A stretch of 64,000 nt of DNA. It comes from CAVUAA01 sp963739345 (lineage in GTDB: Bacteria > Chlamydiota > Chlamydiia > Chlamydiales > JAFEGQ01). The notes under the pieces are model-generated. The model was not told where the DNA came from, did no database searches, and worked only from the letters and a program-made list of their open reading frames with translations. Position 1 is the first letter of the stretch. Every line of letters begins with the position of its first letter. Below are positions 1 through 8,756 of this stretch, in pieces. The stretch spans positions 682,001 to 746,000 of the forward strand of contig CAVUAA010000001.1 in assembly GCA_963739345.1 (NCBI GenBank). The letters are read 5' to 3'. Made by a program: the position numbers and the translations under genes.

Positions 1-1
1 C

Positions 2-1489
2 GCCATCCCCCAGGACTTCCTCCCCCCCGGCGACACCGGCGTCATCCAGGAGATCACCATCGCCCCAGAGGGGATCAGTCCGCAGGCGATCACCGATTTG
101 CAGAAGCAGGTGGCCAACATCGTCAGAGAGCACCCCGCCGTCGAGAGTCTCATCACCGTCGCCAACCTCAACACCTACTACCCAACGAACGAAGCGGTCC
201 TTTTCGCCATGCTCAAGCCAGAGAAGGAGCGGGCGCCCATCGCCGATGTCGTCTCAGAGCTGGAGGGGCAGACAGAGCAACTCATGGGCGGCTACGCCTA
301 CTTCAAAGCGTTCCCCGAGATCAATCTTAACGTCAGCCCCACCCAGAGTCGCACCGACTACATGTTCGCCATGTCCTCCCTCGAGAACACCGACGAGATG
401 TATGCCGCCGCCGCCGAGCTCACCGCTGCCGTCCAAAAGCTCCCCGGCTTCCGCGATGTAAGCAACGACATGATGATTGAAGCGCCACAGCTCAATTTCA
501 ACATCAAGCGGAATGCAGCGACCACCTTTGGCATTAGCGCCGACACGATCGAAAGCGCCTTCGCCCTCGCCTATGCCGAAGGGCAGCTCGACCTGTTCAG
601 CACCCCCGTCAACACCTACCGCGTCATCCTCGAGCTCGACGATGAGTACAAATCCAATATCAACTCACTCGACAAGCTCTGGCTCAAACCCGACATCGCC
701 ATCAACACCGACCAACCCGAGCAGAGCCCCCTCGTCCCTCTCCGTTCCGTCGCCGACTGGGAGATGACCACCGCCCCCCTCACCGTCAACCACGTCAACC
801 AATTCACCGCCGCCACTCTTTTTTTCAACCTCGACAAAGGAGTCGCTCTCGGCCCCGCCATCGACCAAGTCCACCAGCTCGCTGAAGAGATCCTCCCCAC
901 AACCGTCACCCGCCGCTTCCTCGGAGCTGCCCTCGTCTTTCAAGGGACCATGCCCACCCTCATCGCCCTCATGTGCGTCGGCTGCATGGTCATCTACCTC
1001 CTCCTCGGCATCCTCTATGAGAGCTTCATCCACCCCATCACCATCCTCTCCGCCCTCCCCGGCGCCCTCTTTGGCGCCCTCATCACTCTTCTTATCTTTG
1101 ACGCCACCCTCTCTATCTACTCCTACATCGGCATCATCGTCCTCGTCGGCATCGTCATGAAAAATGGCATCCTTCTTGTCGAGTTTGCCAACGAAGAGAT
1201 CGAAAAAGGGGCCACCGCCTTTGAAGCGATCCACCGCGCCGCCCTCATTCGCTTCCGCCCCATCCTCATGACCACCATCGCCGCTGCCATAGGCGCCCTC
1301 CCCATCGCCATTGGCCTTGGCGCCGGCTCCGCCTCCCGCCGTCCCCTTGGCCTCGCCATCGTCGGCGGCCTTATCTTTGCCCAGCTCATCACCTATTTCT
1401 TTACACCAGTGGTCTATCTGTGGTTTGAAAGACTACAGGAGTGGTACCGCCGCCGCCGCGAACAAAAGAAGAAAGGAGACGCATCATGA
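2..1489 (+). CDS. RND-family efflux transporter, C-terminal part (5' end outside window)
   Basis: The reading frame is open from base 2, so the gene starts upstream of the window; about 495 residues are visible. The visible start contains IPQDFLPPGDTGVIQ, which resembles the porter-domain region of AcrB/MexB-type proton-driven pumps. Next comes a periplasmic porter domain, then a run of hydrophobic segments (about residues 320-475 of the visible part) with typical RND loops such as GIVMKNGILLVEFANE and IRFRPILMTTIAA. Such pumps sit in the inner membrane as trimers and export drugs or amphiphiles with an adaptor and an outer-membrane channel; neither partner is visible here. The protein ends in a basic tail. 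Its stop overlaps the next start (ATGA), implying one operon with the downstream membrane proteins. Substrate cannot be told. Confidence 0.93.
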   Translation, partial: AIPQDFLPPGDTGVIQEITIAPEGISPQAITDLQKQVANIVREHPAVESLITVANLNTYYPTNEAVLFAMLKPEKERAPIADVVSELEGQTEQLMGGYAYFKAFPEINLNVSPTQSRTDYMFAMSSLENTDEMYAAAAELTAAVQKLPGFRDVSNDMMIEAPQLNFNIKRNAATTFGISADTIESAFALAYAEGQLDLFSTPVNTYRVILELDDEYKSNINSLDKLWLKPDIAINTDQPEQSPLVPLRSVADWEMTTAPLTVNHVNQFTAATLFFNLDKGVALGPAIDQVHQLAEEILPTTVTRRFLGAALVFQGTMPTLIALMCVGCMVIYLLLGILYESFIHPITILSALPGALFGALITLLIFDATLSIYSYIGIIVLVGIVMKNGILLVEFANEEIEKGATAFEAIHRAALIRFRPILMTTIAAAIGALPIAIGLGAGSASRRPLGLAIVGGLIFAQLITYFFTPVVYLWFERLQEWYRRRREQKKKGDAS

Positions 1490-2091
1490 TCAAACGCCTA
1501 TTCGTCGACGGTCTCAAACTCTTCATCCCGTTTGCGCTGACCATCGCCATCCTCGTCTGGATCCTCGGCGCCATCGAAACCTTCTTTGGCCATATCATCA
1601 AATGGATCATCGGGTCTCAGCACTACTTCCCCGGCCTCGGCCTCCTCGTCGGCATCGTCTGTGTCTTTGGCATGGGACTAGTCTACAACGCCTGGCTCAC
1701 CCGGTGGCTCTACCACCTGGCCGAAAAAATCATGCGGAAGATCCCCTTCGTCAAGACCCTCTACAACTCCATCCAAGACCTGATGAGCTTCTTCGACAAA
1801 AAGCAGGCGGGTAAGTATGGAAGAGTGGTCCTCTTCAAATGGCAAGGACTTGAGCTGCTTGGCCTCATGACCCGCGAAGAGTTCCACGAACTCCCCGACG
1901 GAATCGCCGCCCCAGGAACCGTCGCCGTCTACCTCCCCATGAGCTACCAGATTGGCGGCTACACCGTCCACGTCCCCCGCGACGACGTGCGGACGGTCGA
2001 CATGCCTGTTGAAACCGCCATGCGCTACATCCTCACCGCCGGCATGTCGGTCGCCCCCAGAAATGGATACAAGAATGAGGACAAAAAGTGA
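1486..2091 (+). CDS. DUF502 family membrane protein
   Basis: 201-residue protein of the DUF502 (COG2928) family, with two N-terminal transmembrane segments (about residues 10-35 and 45-70) followed by a soluble domain. The family-typical stretches KIPFVKTLYNSIQDL and GTVAVYLPMSYQIGGYTVHVP are visible. I chose the ATG at 1486 because AAAGGAG lies just upstream and because it overlaps the stop of the RND gene; an in-frame GTG at 1441 would lie inside the pump gene. Molecular function of the family is not established as far as I know; it may be a channel-like or envelope protein. It overlaps the following MFS gene by four bases, so translation is probably coupled. Confidence 0.88.
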   Translation: MIKRLFVDGLKLFIPFALTIAILVWILGAIETFFGHIIKWIIGSQHYFPGLGLLVGIVCVFGMGLVYNAWLTRWLYHLAEKIMRKIPFVKTLYNSIQDLMSFFDKKQAGKYGRVVLFKWQGLELLGLMTREEFHELPDGIAAPGTVAVYLPMSYQIGGYTVHVPRDDVRTVDMPVETAMRYILTAGMSVAPRNGYKNEDKK

Positions 2092-3377
2092 CCAAGAGAA
2101 CAACCGGAGTGGGTTGGCTCATCTGGCTCCTCGCCGCCCTCTTCTATTTCTACGAGTTCCTCATCCGCATCTCCCCTTCTGTTATGCTGGGCGACCTCGC
2201 CTGGGCATTTCACGTCGACGCCGCCGCCCTCGGCGCCCTCAGCGCCTTCTACCTCTATGCCTACGCCCCCATGCAGATCCCCGTCGGTCTCCTCATGGAT
2301 CGCTACGGCGCCCGCCGCCTCCTCACCTTCGCCGCCGCCATCTGCGGCATCGGCGGCATCGTCTTCGGCATCTCTCCCGGCCTCGCCCTCGCCGATTTTG
2401 GTCGCCTCCTCATGGGCTTCGGCTCCGCCTTCGCCTACGTCGGCCTCATCTTCGTCTCCAGCCGCTGGTTCCCCCCCTCCCGCCTCCCCCTCCTCGTCGG
2501 CCTCGGCACATCCCTAGGCATGCTCGGCGCCGTCGTCGGCGAGTACCCCATCGCCTTCGCCGTCGAAGCGTTCGGCTGGCGGCAGACCGCCATCGCCTTC
2601 GGCATCGCCGGCCTTATTCTCTCCGTCATCATCTACCTCGTCCTTCGCGCCTCCCAGACCGCCGAGCCCCCCCTCGGCATCCACGCCCAGAACAAACCCC
2701 GCATCTGGAAAAACCTCGGGCGGGTCTGCACTAACGGCCAAACCTGGATCAACGCCATCATCAGCCTCTGCATGTACGCCACCACCGTCGCCTTCGCCGG
2801 CCTCTGGTGCCCCCCCTTCCTCGAGGCTACCTACGGCATGAGCCGCTCCACCGCTGGCGGCTTCTCCTCCGCCATCTTCTTAGGGTGGCTCATCGGCGCC
2901 CCCATCATCACCTACCTCGCCATGATCACCGGCCGCAGACGCACCTTCCTCATGCTCGGCTCCCTCTTCGGCTTCTGCACCATCGCCCTCGTCGTCTACG
3001 TCTCCCACCTAGAGCCTGTCGTCCTCTTCCTCCTCCTCTTCTTCACCGGCATCTTCTCCTCCTGCCAAGTGCTAACCTTCAGCCTCGCCGTCGAACTCAA
3101 CGACCGGCGCGCCAAAGGGAGTGCCGCCGCCCTCACCAACTTCCTCGTCATGCTCGCCGGCTCCGCCCTCCAACCTCTCGTCGGCACCCTCCTCGACTAC
3201 TCCGCCGGCACCGGCCCCAAATCAGCCATCCTCATTTACACCATCGACAACTTCCGCCTCGCCCTCTCCATCTTCCCCCTCTCCTTCCTCATTGCCCTCC
3301 TCTTCTGCTTCTTCCTCCGCTCCTCCCGCACAGCGCGTAAGGGTGAGCTGATCATCGTCCCACCCCTAGAGGATTAA
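2088..3377 (+). CDS. MFS transporter (first of a tandem pair)
   Basis: 429-residue polytopic membrane protein with about twelve hydrophobic segments and the MFS loop 2-3 motif GLLMDRYGARRLL. The N-terminal stretch FYEFLIRISPSVML is reminiscent of Legionella/Coxiella-type MFS permeases for nutrients, which is recollection, not proof of substrate. It uses a GTG start overlapping the previous stop (GTGA). The next gene begins immediately after its stop codon and is a clear paralog: first-helix, loop and C-terminal ELIIVPPLED versus ELIITPPLED match closely. Import of an amino acid or other host metabolite is a reasonable guess for an intracellular bacterium. Confidence 0.92.
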   Translation: MTKRTTGVGWLIWLLAALFYFYEFLIRISPSVMLGDLAWAFHVDAAALGALSAFYLYAYAPMQIPVGLLMDRYGARRLLTFAAAICGIGGIVFGISPGLALADFGRLLMGFGSAFAYVGLIFVSSRWFPPSRLPLLVGLGTSLGMLGAVVGEYPIAFAVEAFGWRQTAIAFGIAGLILSVIIYLVLRASQTAEPPLGIHAQNKPRIWKNLGRVCTNGQTWINAIISLCMYATTVAFAGLWCPPFLEATYGMSRSTAGGFSSAIFLGWLIGAPIITYLAMITGRRRTFLMLGSLFGFCTIALVVYVSHLEPVVLFLLLFFTGIFSSCQVLTFSLAVELNDRRAKGSAAALTNFLVMLAGSALQPLVGTLLDYSAGTGPKSAILIYTIDNFRLALSIFPLSFLIALLFCFFLRSSRTARKGELIIVPPLED

Positions 3378-4661
3378 ATGAAAAAGCAGCTCGACACAGG
3401 CATCTCCTGGCTCATCTGGCTCGTCGCCAGCTTCTTTTTCCTCTACGAGTTCATTCTTAGGATCTCCCCCTCGGTCATGCTAGGCGAGCTCGCCTGGGCT
3501 TTCCACGTTGACGCAGCCGCTCTTGGCGCCCTTAGCGCCTTCTACCTCTACGCCTACGCCCCCATGCAAATCCCCGTTGGCCTCCTCATGGACCGCTACG
3601 GCGCCCGCCGCCTGCTCACCATGGCAGCGGCAATCTGTGGCGTCGGCGGCATCGTCTTTGGTATGGCCCCCAACCTGGCCATAGCCGATTTGGGCCGTCT
3701 CTGCATGGGCTTTGGCTCCGCCTTTGCCTTCGTCGGCGTCATCTACGTCAGCAGCCACTGGTTCTCCCCGACGCGGCTTCCCCTTCTCGTCGGCCTCGGC
3801 AACACGTTCGGAGTGATTGGCGCAATCGTCGGCGAATATCCCATCACCTTTGCGCTCAACGCCTTTGGATGGCGAGCCACAGCCGTCGGCATCGGCGCCA
3901 TCGGCCTGCTCCTCTCAGCGCTCACCTATTTCATCATCCGCGCCTCTCATGCTGCCGAACCCCCTCTTCGCCCCCGCGCCGCCGACAAGCCCCACATCTG
4001 GAAAAATCTCGCCACCATCTGCCGCAACAGCCAGACCTGGATCAACGCCATCATCAGCCTCTCCATGTACGCCACCGTCGTCGCCTTCGCAGGCCTCTGG
4101 TGCCCCATCTTCCTTGAAACCGCCTACAACATGGACCGAGAGGCTGCCGGTGGATTCTCCTCAGCTATCTGGCTAGGCCTTCTCGTGGGGTACCCCCTCA
4201 CCACCTATCTCGCCATGATCACCGCCCGCCGCCGCAGCTTTCTCATCATCGGCTCTTTGGTCGCTCTCATCTCCATCTCCCTCGTGATCTACATCGCCCA
4301 CCTTCCTCCCGTCTTGCTGTTCATCCTCCTGTTCGTCACTGGTCTCGCCACCTCCTGCCAAGTGATCACCTTCTCTCTTGCCGTTGAACTCAACGACCGC
4401 CGCGCCAAAGGGAGTGCCGCTGCCCTCACCAACTTTCTCGTCATGGGCACCGGCTCCATCATCCAACCCCTCATCGGCACCCTCCTCGACTACTCCGCCG
4501 GCACAGACTCCAAATCAGCCATCCTCATCTACACCATCGATAACTTCCGCTTCGCCCTCTCTGTTTTCCCCGCCTCCTTCGTCGTCGCCCTCCTCTTCTG
4601 TCTTTTCCTCCGCTCCGCTCGCAAAGGCGAGCTCATCATCACCCCACCCCTCGAGGATTAA
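3378..4661 (+). CDS. MFS transporter (second of a tandem pair)
   Basis: 427-residue paralog of the preceding permease. The ATG directly abuts the previous TAA with no spacer. About twelve hydrophobic segments, the GLLMDRYGARRLL loop, and the family stretch FSLAVELNDRRAKGSAAA are all shared with the neighbour. Divergence is concentrated in some helices and in the central loop (RPRAADKPHIWKNLATIC against IHAQNKPRIWKNLGRVC), which fits a tandem duplication followed by substrate specialisation. The gene ends two bases before the MscS gene. The substrate is unknown. Confidence 0.92.
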   Translation: MKKQLDTGISWLIWLVASFFFLYEFILRISPSVMLGELAWAFHVDAAALGALSAFYLYAYAPMQIPVGLLMDRYGARRLLTMAAAICGVGGIVFGMAPNLAIADLGRLCMGFGSAFAFVGVIYVSSHWFSPTRLPLLVGLGNTFGVIGAIVGEYPITFALNAFGWRATAVGIGAIGLLLSALTYFIIRASHAAEPPLRPRAADKPHIWKNLATICRNSQTWINAIISLSMYATVVAFAGLWCPIFLETAYNMDREAAGGFSSAIWLGLLVGYPLTTYLAMITARRRSFLIIGSLVALISISLVIYIAHLPPVLLFILLFVTGLATSCQVITFSLAVELNDRRAKGSAAALTNFLVMGTGSIIQPLIGTLLDYSAGTDSKSAILIYTIDNFRFALSVFPASFVVALLFCLFLRSARKGELIITPPLED

Positions 4662-4663
4662 CC

Positions 4664-6484
4664 ATGCGTACACTCCTTTTTCTCCTCCTCCTCTCCGCCG
4701 CCCCCCCTAACCCCAATAACCTCGCCCCCAACTGGTGGCAGACCTTTCAGGAGGACGTCGGCCCCAACCTCGAAGAGACCAAAACCCGCCTCGCCGTCGT
4801 CGCTGACAACCTCTCCGGCGATGCAAAACAAGAAGCGACAGCGCTCGCCGCCCAAATCACCAGCAACCTCGACGAGTGGAACCGCCTCCGCACCGTCCAG
4901 CCCCCCACCGCCGCCACCCCCCCCCTTCCCAAACCCACCTACACCTTCGAAGAGATGATTGCCCTTGGCAATCAATACGCCCTCGCCCTCCAAGCAAAAA
5001 GCAGCGCACAGGATGAAGAGCAGAAATGGCTCACTAGGAGCCTAGCGGTCCAGCAAGAGCGGGGACGGGCCAAAATTGAATATGAAGCCTCTACGTCCGG
5101 CACCACCAGCCACCTCCTCCTTGGCCTCCGCATCATGCACCTCCGCTCTGAGCAGGCGCTCTACGACGCCCACCAGACTCTCGCCCTCAAAGCGTTCCAA
5201 GCAGCCACCACAGAGAGTGAAGCGCTCGACACCCTGTTTATCCAAGCGCTCACAAGGACAGAGATCTCTCCAGCAGAGCAGACCCTCATCGACGCAAACG
5301 TCAAAATCGCAAAAGAGGCGCGCTACACTTACGAAGTCACCCCCCATCCCGTTGATGACCCCCAGGATTTTCTCCTCCAGCTCGCCCTCATCGACGCCGA
5401 AGCCAAGCAATCGCTCGCCAAACTAATCACCGGCGCAGTGACCAACGGAGACGCCTCCCGACAGCTCGCCAACTGGGAGGACCAACTCAAGCGGATACCC
5501 AAAGAGGTACCTCGGGAACAGATCGAAACCATCCTATCCCCCCTCCGCCTTGCCCTTGCCCAGCACACCGCCAAAGAGGCCACCTCGTGGTCAAAAACCG
5601 TCGCCTGGACCAAGCGGACCTGGGCTCGCGCCTCCAACAAGCTCGACCACACCCTCTTTGAGCTTGACGGTACCCCCTTCACCCTCTTAAAGCTGCTCAA
5701 AGCGCTTCTCATCCTCATCATTGGCTTCGTCATCTCCAAGCTCGCCCGTTTCGCACTCAACCGATGGGGACAAAAAAAGCCCTCCTTTAGCAAAGGGGCC
5801 CTCTACTCCCTCCGCCGCGTCCTCCACTACGTCATCATCGTCATTGCCATCTTCTTTGCCTTAGCCGCCCTCGGCTTTAGCCTCAACCAGCTCCTCATCG
5901 TCATCGGCGCCCTATCTATCGGCATCGGCTTTGGCCTCCAGAAAGTGGCCGCTAACTTTATCGCCGGCCTCACCATCCTCCTCGGCCGCAAGATCAAAGT
6001 GGGCGACTTTGTCGAGCTCGAATCTAACCACGTAGGTCGAGTCAAAGCAATCCACTTCCAACACTCTGTCATCCACACCTTCGACGGGCGCGACATCATA
6101 GTCCCCAACGGCGAAATCATCGCCCACTACCTCATCAACTGGACCATGCAAGACCCTTTTCGTCGCGTCAGCATCCCCTTCACAGCCCCCTATGGAACCG
6201 ACAAAGAGCTCGTCCGCCGCATCGTCCTCGAAGCCGCCGACAAGGTCCCCTTCACCGTCAAAGGACACAACAAGATGGCCAACCCCAACGTCCGCATCAC
6301 AGAGTTTGGCGACAACGGCCTCTCCTTCGAACTCATCGTCTGGATCAACTTCATCGAAGCGGGCCGCTATGGTCATGTCACCGCCCTTTTCTTCTGGGAG
6401 CTCGAAACAGCTCTTCGTGAAAACGGCATCGACATCCCCTTCCCTCAGCGCACCCTCCACTTCCCCGACGATCAGCCAGAATGA
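4664..6484 (+). CDS. Mechanosensitive channel of the MscS family, large form
   Basis: 606-residue protein. It starts with a signal-peptide-like hydrophobic stretch, then a long helical periplasmic region (about residues 20-330), then transmembrane helices and an MscS core. The pore-helix/beta-domain segment reads GIGFGLQKVAANFIAGL and the ligand-like loop includes GDFVELESNHVGRVK; DGRDIIVPNGEII is also classic MscS. These channels release osmolytes under membrane tension. At 606 residues it is longer than E. coli MscS (286) and much shorter than MscK, so it belongs to the extended family. The start codon lies two bases after the previous stop, and its stop overlaps the next ATG, consistent with one transcription unit from the RND gene on. 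Confidence 0.93.
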   Translation: MRTLLFLLLLSAAPPNPNNLAPNWWQTFQEDVGPNLEETKTRLAVVADNLSGDAKQEATALAAQITSNLDEWNRLRTVQPPTAATPPLPKPTYTFEEMIALGNQYALALQAKSSAQDEEQKWLTRSLAVQQERGRAKIEYEASTSGTTSHLLLGLRIMHLRSEQALYDAHQTLALKAFQAATTESEALDTLFIQALTRTEISPAEQTLIDANVKIAKEARYTYEVTPHPVDDPQDFLLQLALIDAEAKQSLAKLITGAVTNGDASRQLANWEDQLKRIPKEVPREQIETILSPLRLALAQHTAKEATSWSKTVAWTKRTWARASNKLDHTLFELDGTPFTLLKLLKALLILIIGFVISKLARFALNRWGQKKPSFSKGALYSLRRVLHYVIIVIAIFFALAALGFSLNQLLIVIGALSIGIGFGLQKVAANFIAGLTILLGRKIKVGDFVELESNHVGRVKAIHFQHSVIHTFDGRDIIVPNGEIIAHYLINWTMQDPFRRVSIPFTAPYGTDKELVRRIVLEAADKVPFTVKGHNKMANPNVRITEFGDNGLSFELIVWINFIEAGRYGHVTALFFWELETALRENGIDIPFPQRTLHFPDDQPE

Positions 6485-6849
6485 AACGCTTCTGGCCCAT
6501 CCCCGTCTTTATCCTCCTCATCCTCCCCATGATCCTCTACACCGGCCGCGACCGTACCTTCTCCACAGACATCCCCATAGAAGAAGCCACCACCTACCCC
6601 GATGCCCCCTCCGTCCGCAGCTCCACCTACGACACCTATGGCAACCGTCAGCTCGACATCGTCCAGATCACCGGTGGCAACAGCTTCGAGACCGACAACA
6701 CCTACTCACTCCCACTCTCCCGCAACAGCCTTAACGCCGGCCTCTGGGAAATCTTCCTCTTCCAAAATACCGACGGCCAAAAACAACTATTCTATCAGGG
6801 GTGGTTCACCCTCCCCCTCTTTACAGATCGGATCTATCCCCTCAATTAG
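6481..6849 (+). CDS. Small secreted or membrane-anchored hypothetical protein
   Basis: 122-residue protein starting at an ATG that overlaps the MscS stop (ATGA). It has an N-terminal hydrophobic anchor or signal (FWPIPVFILLILPMILY) followed by an exported-looking soluble part. The C-terminal part contains LFYQGWFTLPLF and ends shortly afterwards. I do not recognise the family. It is the last gene of the plus-strand operon and probably acts in the envelope like its neighbours. It could be a shortened copy of a longer protein because it stops soon after a hydrophobic turn motif, but nothing in the sequence proves this. Confidence 0.7.
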   Translation: MKRFWPIPVFILLILPMILYTGRDRTFSTDIPIEEATTYPDAPSVRSSTYDTYGNRQLDIVQITGGNSFETDNTYSLPLSRNSLNAGLWEIFLFQNTDGQKQLFYQGWFTLPLFTDRIYPLN

Positions 6850-6892
6850 AACACCTAGTTTGACGCCATTGCCTTGTCACCCACCTCACTCC

Positions 6893-6938
6893 CGACGAGC
6901 TTGTGCGTCGCAGGAGCCCAATCCGCACAAACTCGTCG
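6893..6938. terminator. Imperfect stem-loop between convergent genes
   Basis: Arms CGACGAGCTTGTGCG (6893-6907) and CGCACAAACTCGTCG (6924-6938) pair over 15 positions with one mismatch and a 16-nt loop. It lies between the stops of convergent genes, so it could terminate both transcripts. No T-run follows on either strand, so rho-independent activity is uncertain. Confidence 0.5.
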
Positions 6939-6970
6939 AGGTACCTGCCTTGCAGTGTTCCGATGAACGT

Positions 6971-8521
6971 CTAGCGAGGTCCTATCTCACTAGGTGCTGT
7001 CTGACGAGGTCCCTTCTCGCGAGGTCCTGTCTGACGAGGTCCTGTCTGCGGTGTTACTCTACTCGGACCGGGGCGGTGGCTCGGTGGTGGCCTGCTCTCC
7101 GGTGTTGGCCGTGGACGAGGCTGCGGCTGCGGCCTGCTCTCCGGTTTTGGTCGTGGACGAGGCTGCGGTCTAGATTGGACATCGGGCCGCCTGGGCGTTT
7201 GCTGGCCCGGACGCACCTCTGGTGGTCGCACCTCAGGACGGTCAGGGCGCACCCGAGGTGGAGGCTGCCGCATTGGCTTTGTCGGGGAGCGAGGGGGAGC
7301 ATTCACCCGACCATCGCCCCGCTCTGGGCGGTCGCCTGGCTTCCGAACATTAGGTCGCTTCACCTGACCCGGCTCCTGCGATGTTCCTTCTGGCCGCAGC
7401 ACCTTGCGAGGCGGCTTAAGCTCCCTCTCCGCCTGCTTCATGATCCTTTCCCTATCAGCTCGATTGCCTGGAAGAATCGGCGGCTTTTTATCACGGAGAA
7501 GCTGGTCGGCATTGAGCATCCCTTTCGGGGTGAGCTGACGCGGGCCATGAACTCCCTTAAACATGTTGAACAGCTTTTGCTGGGGCGGACCGATCTTCTG
7601 CGCGAGGTTAGCGTTGAGCCAGAACGGCTGTGGCCATCCCGGATGTCCCCACCACCACCAAAGGCCCCACTGATTCTGCCAAGAGAAGCCCCACCAGCCC
7701 GACCAACCCCACCACGGAGGTGTGCAGCACCAGCCCGACCACCAACCAGTATGATAGTGATAGTGGTGGTGGTACCAGACGACATAGTCGGGGTAATAGA
7801 GAAAGCAGCGGCGAATGACCACCCCTGGTTGGAGGGGGTCGCTCGGCTCATAGACGACGCTCACCCGCTGATTGGGGGTAACGTAGATGTTGTTGTAGGC
7901 CTGTCCGATCTGCTCGATGGGCCAATCCCAGTAGCCAGCGATAAAGACATAGCCATCTTCTCGCCACGTGTAGTGGGAAGGGACGAAGACCCAGTCGGGG
8001 TCGAGCTGCTCCCACCGGCCGTTTAGCCACGAGTAGTCATCACTGCTTTTGTCGTAGGACCAGTAGCCGGGGATCCAAAATGAGTTGTCCTTAGGCGACT
8101 CCTCCTCATCCTCCGCGATCGGATCGGGTGGCCGCTTGGCAATGTAGTCTATTTCGGAAAGATCAATGCGGCTCCAAAATCCTGGCAGCCGCGCCCACCC
8201 CTCGTCAAAGTACTTCCACTGACCGGGAATCCACTGATGACCCGGAGGAGGGCGGCGCCAGACACCCGTCACCCAGATGAAGTCGTCTCGATCAACCGAC
8301 CAGTCCCAGTAACCCGGAACCCAATTCATATCGTCTTTGACTGTCGCCGGCTGCTTCTCCAACACCGGCTCTGGCGGCTTCTCCACCACAGCATCCAACA
8401 CAATCGATCCGCGGACCGGAGTGAGGTAGGCCTCGTGGACCACCCCATCCTCAATTACTTCAATCTGCTGGGCGACGACCGGGGCAACCGCGATCATGAG
8501 AAGAGACAAGAAACGACGCAT
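6971..8521 (-). CDS. Trp-rich WXXGXW-repeat (YXWGXW, BcpO-related) secreted protein
   Basis: 516 residues. A signal peptide (about residues 1-18) is followed by several W-x-P-G-x-W repeats such as WVPGYWDW, WIPGQWKY, LPGFWS and WIPGYWSY, the hallmark of the WXXGXW/YXWGXW family of secreted or outer-membrane proteins. A central stretch is remarkably rich in Trp and His (VVWYHHHYHYH, then WWWWGHPGW), which could bind metal or pack into an aromatic-rich sheet. The C-terminal third is Pro/Arg-rich and built of degenerate short repeats (PRPRPKPESRP; TGPRQTGPREKGPRQ) mirrored in the DNA at 6975-7160. A shorter paralog lacking this tail lies at 9305-10429. Function is unknown; envelope or cell-surface location is inferred. 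Confidence 0.85.
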   Translation of the reverse strand: MRRFLSLLMIAVAPVVAQQIEVIEDGVVHEAYLTPVRGSIVLDAVVEKPPEPVLEKQPATVKDDMNWVPGYWDWSVDRDDFIWVTGVWRRPPPGHQWIPGQWKYFDEGWARLPGFWSRIDLSEIDYIAKRPPDPIAEDEEESPKDNSFWIPGYWSYDKSSDDYSWLNGRWEQLDPDWVFVPSHYTWREDGYVFIAGYWDWPIEQIGQAYNNIYVTPNQRVSVVYEPSDPLQPGVVIRRCFLYYPDYVVWYHHHYHYHTGWWSGWCCTPPWWGWSGWWGFSWQNQWGLWWWWGHPGWPQPFWLNANLAQKIGPPQQKLFNMFKGVHGPRQLTPKGMLNADQLLRDKKPPILPGNRADRERIMKQAERELKPPRKVLRPEGTSQEPGQVKRPNVRKPGDRPERGDGRVNAPPRSPTKPMRQPPPRVRPDRPEVRPPEVRPGQQTPRRPDVQSRPQPRPRPKPESRPQPQPRPRPTPESRPPPSHRPGPSRVTPQTGPRQTGPREKGPRQTAPSEIGPR

Positions 8522-8593
8522 AGACTTCCTCCGTTACTCCCTCAATACACAGCATAACCTTTATTTTAAATGAACAACGAAACGAGGGTCAAA

Positions 8594-8633
8594 ACGAGGA
8601 ACGAGGAACGAGGAACGAGGAACGAGGAACGAG
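8594..8633. repeat. 7-bp tandem repeat (ACGAGGA, five full units plus a partial one)
   Basis: Five consecutive perfect ACGAGGA units (8594-8628) followed by ACGAG. The repeat lies between the start of the WXXGXW gene and the hairpins that follow. It reads through all three frames on the plus strand, so it is not a good coding region. Copy number could vary by slippage. Confidence 0.9.
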
Positions 8634-8642
8634 TCAGAACGA

Positions 8643-8669
8643 GGGTCAGGCCTGACATTTGGACATTAG
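8643..8669. repeat. 27-bp dispersed repeat shared with the palindrome at 62 kb
   Basis: These 27 bases, beginning GGGTCAGGCCTGACATTTGG, are identical to 62014-62040, which is the left half of a long perfect palindrome upstream of sctU. Here the matching right half is missing, and a different hairpin follows directly. The segment itself contains the short palindrome GTCAGGCCTGAC. It suggests a dispersed palindromic element of which this is a half copy. Confidence 0.85.
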
Positions 8670-8675
8670 CCTGCC

Positions 8676-8709
8676 TAATGCACACGAAATGGCTATTTCG
8701 TGTGCATTA
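8676..8709. terminator. Perfect 15-bp hairpin
   Basis: TAATGCACACGAAAT (8676-8690), loop GGCT, ATTTCGTGTGCATTA (8695-8709). The hairpin sits downstream of the minus-strand YbaK-like gene and may terminate its transcript. No pronounced T-run follows on the minus strand. Confidence 0.65.
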
Positions 8710-8717
8710 CGACTCAC

Positions 8718-8751
8718 ATCTGCACAAGAAACCCCGGTTTCCTGTGCAGAT
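8718..8751. terminator. 16-bp hairpin with one mismatch, next to the preceding hairpin
   Basis: ATCTGCACAAGAAACC (8718-8733) pairs with GGTTTCCTGTGCAGAT (8736-8751) across a two-base centre; one position is mismatched. It lies six bases beyond the YbaK-like stop codon, so on position it is the better candidate for that gene's terminator. Confidence 0.65.
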
Positions 8752-8756
8752 CAGGT

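Noticed and set aside
665..1234. Long open frame (189 codons) antisense to the RND gene
   Set aside because: Shadow of GC-rich coding DNA; acidic low-complexity translation and no ribosome site.
1952..2734. 260-codon frame rich in Arg, Pro and His over the first MFS gene
   Set aside because: Out-of-frame reading of a strongly biased membrane-protein gene; composition is not that of a real protein.
6602..8026. 474-codon plus-strand frame opposite the WXXGXW gene
   Set aside because: The opposite strand has a signal peptide and recognisable repeats; this frame has neither and is a mirror of the repeat DNA.
8594..8633. Tandem repeats considered as a CRISPR array
   Set aside because: Units are 7 bp and contiguous without spacers, and no cas genes are present.
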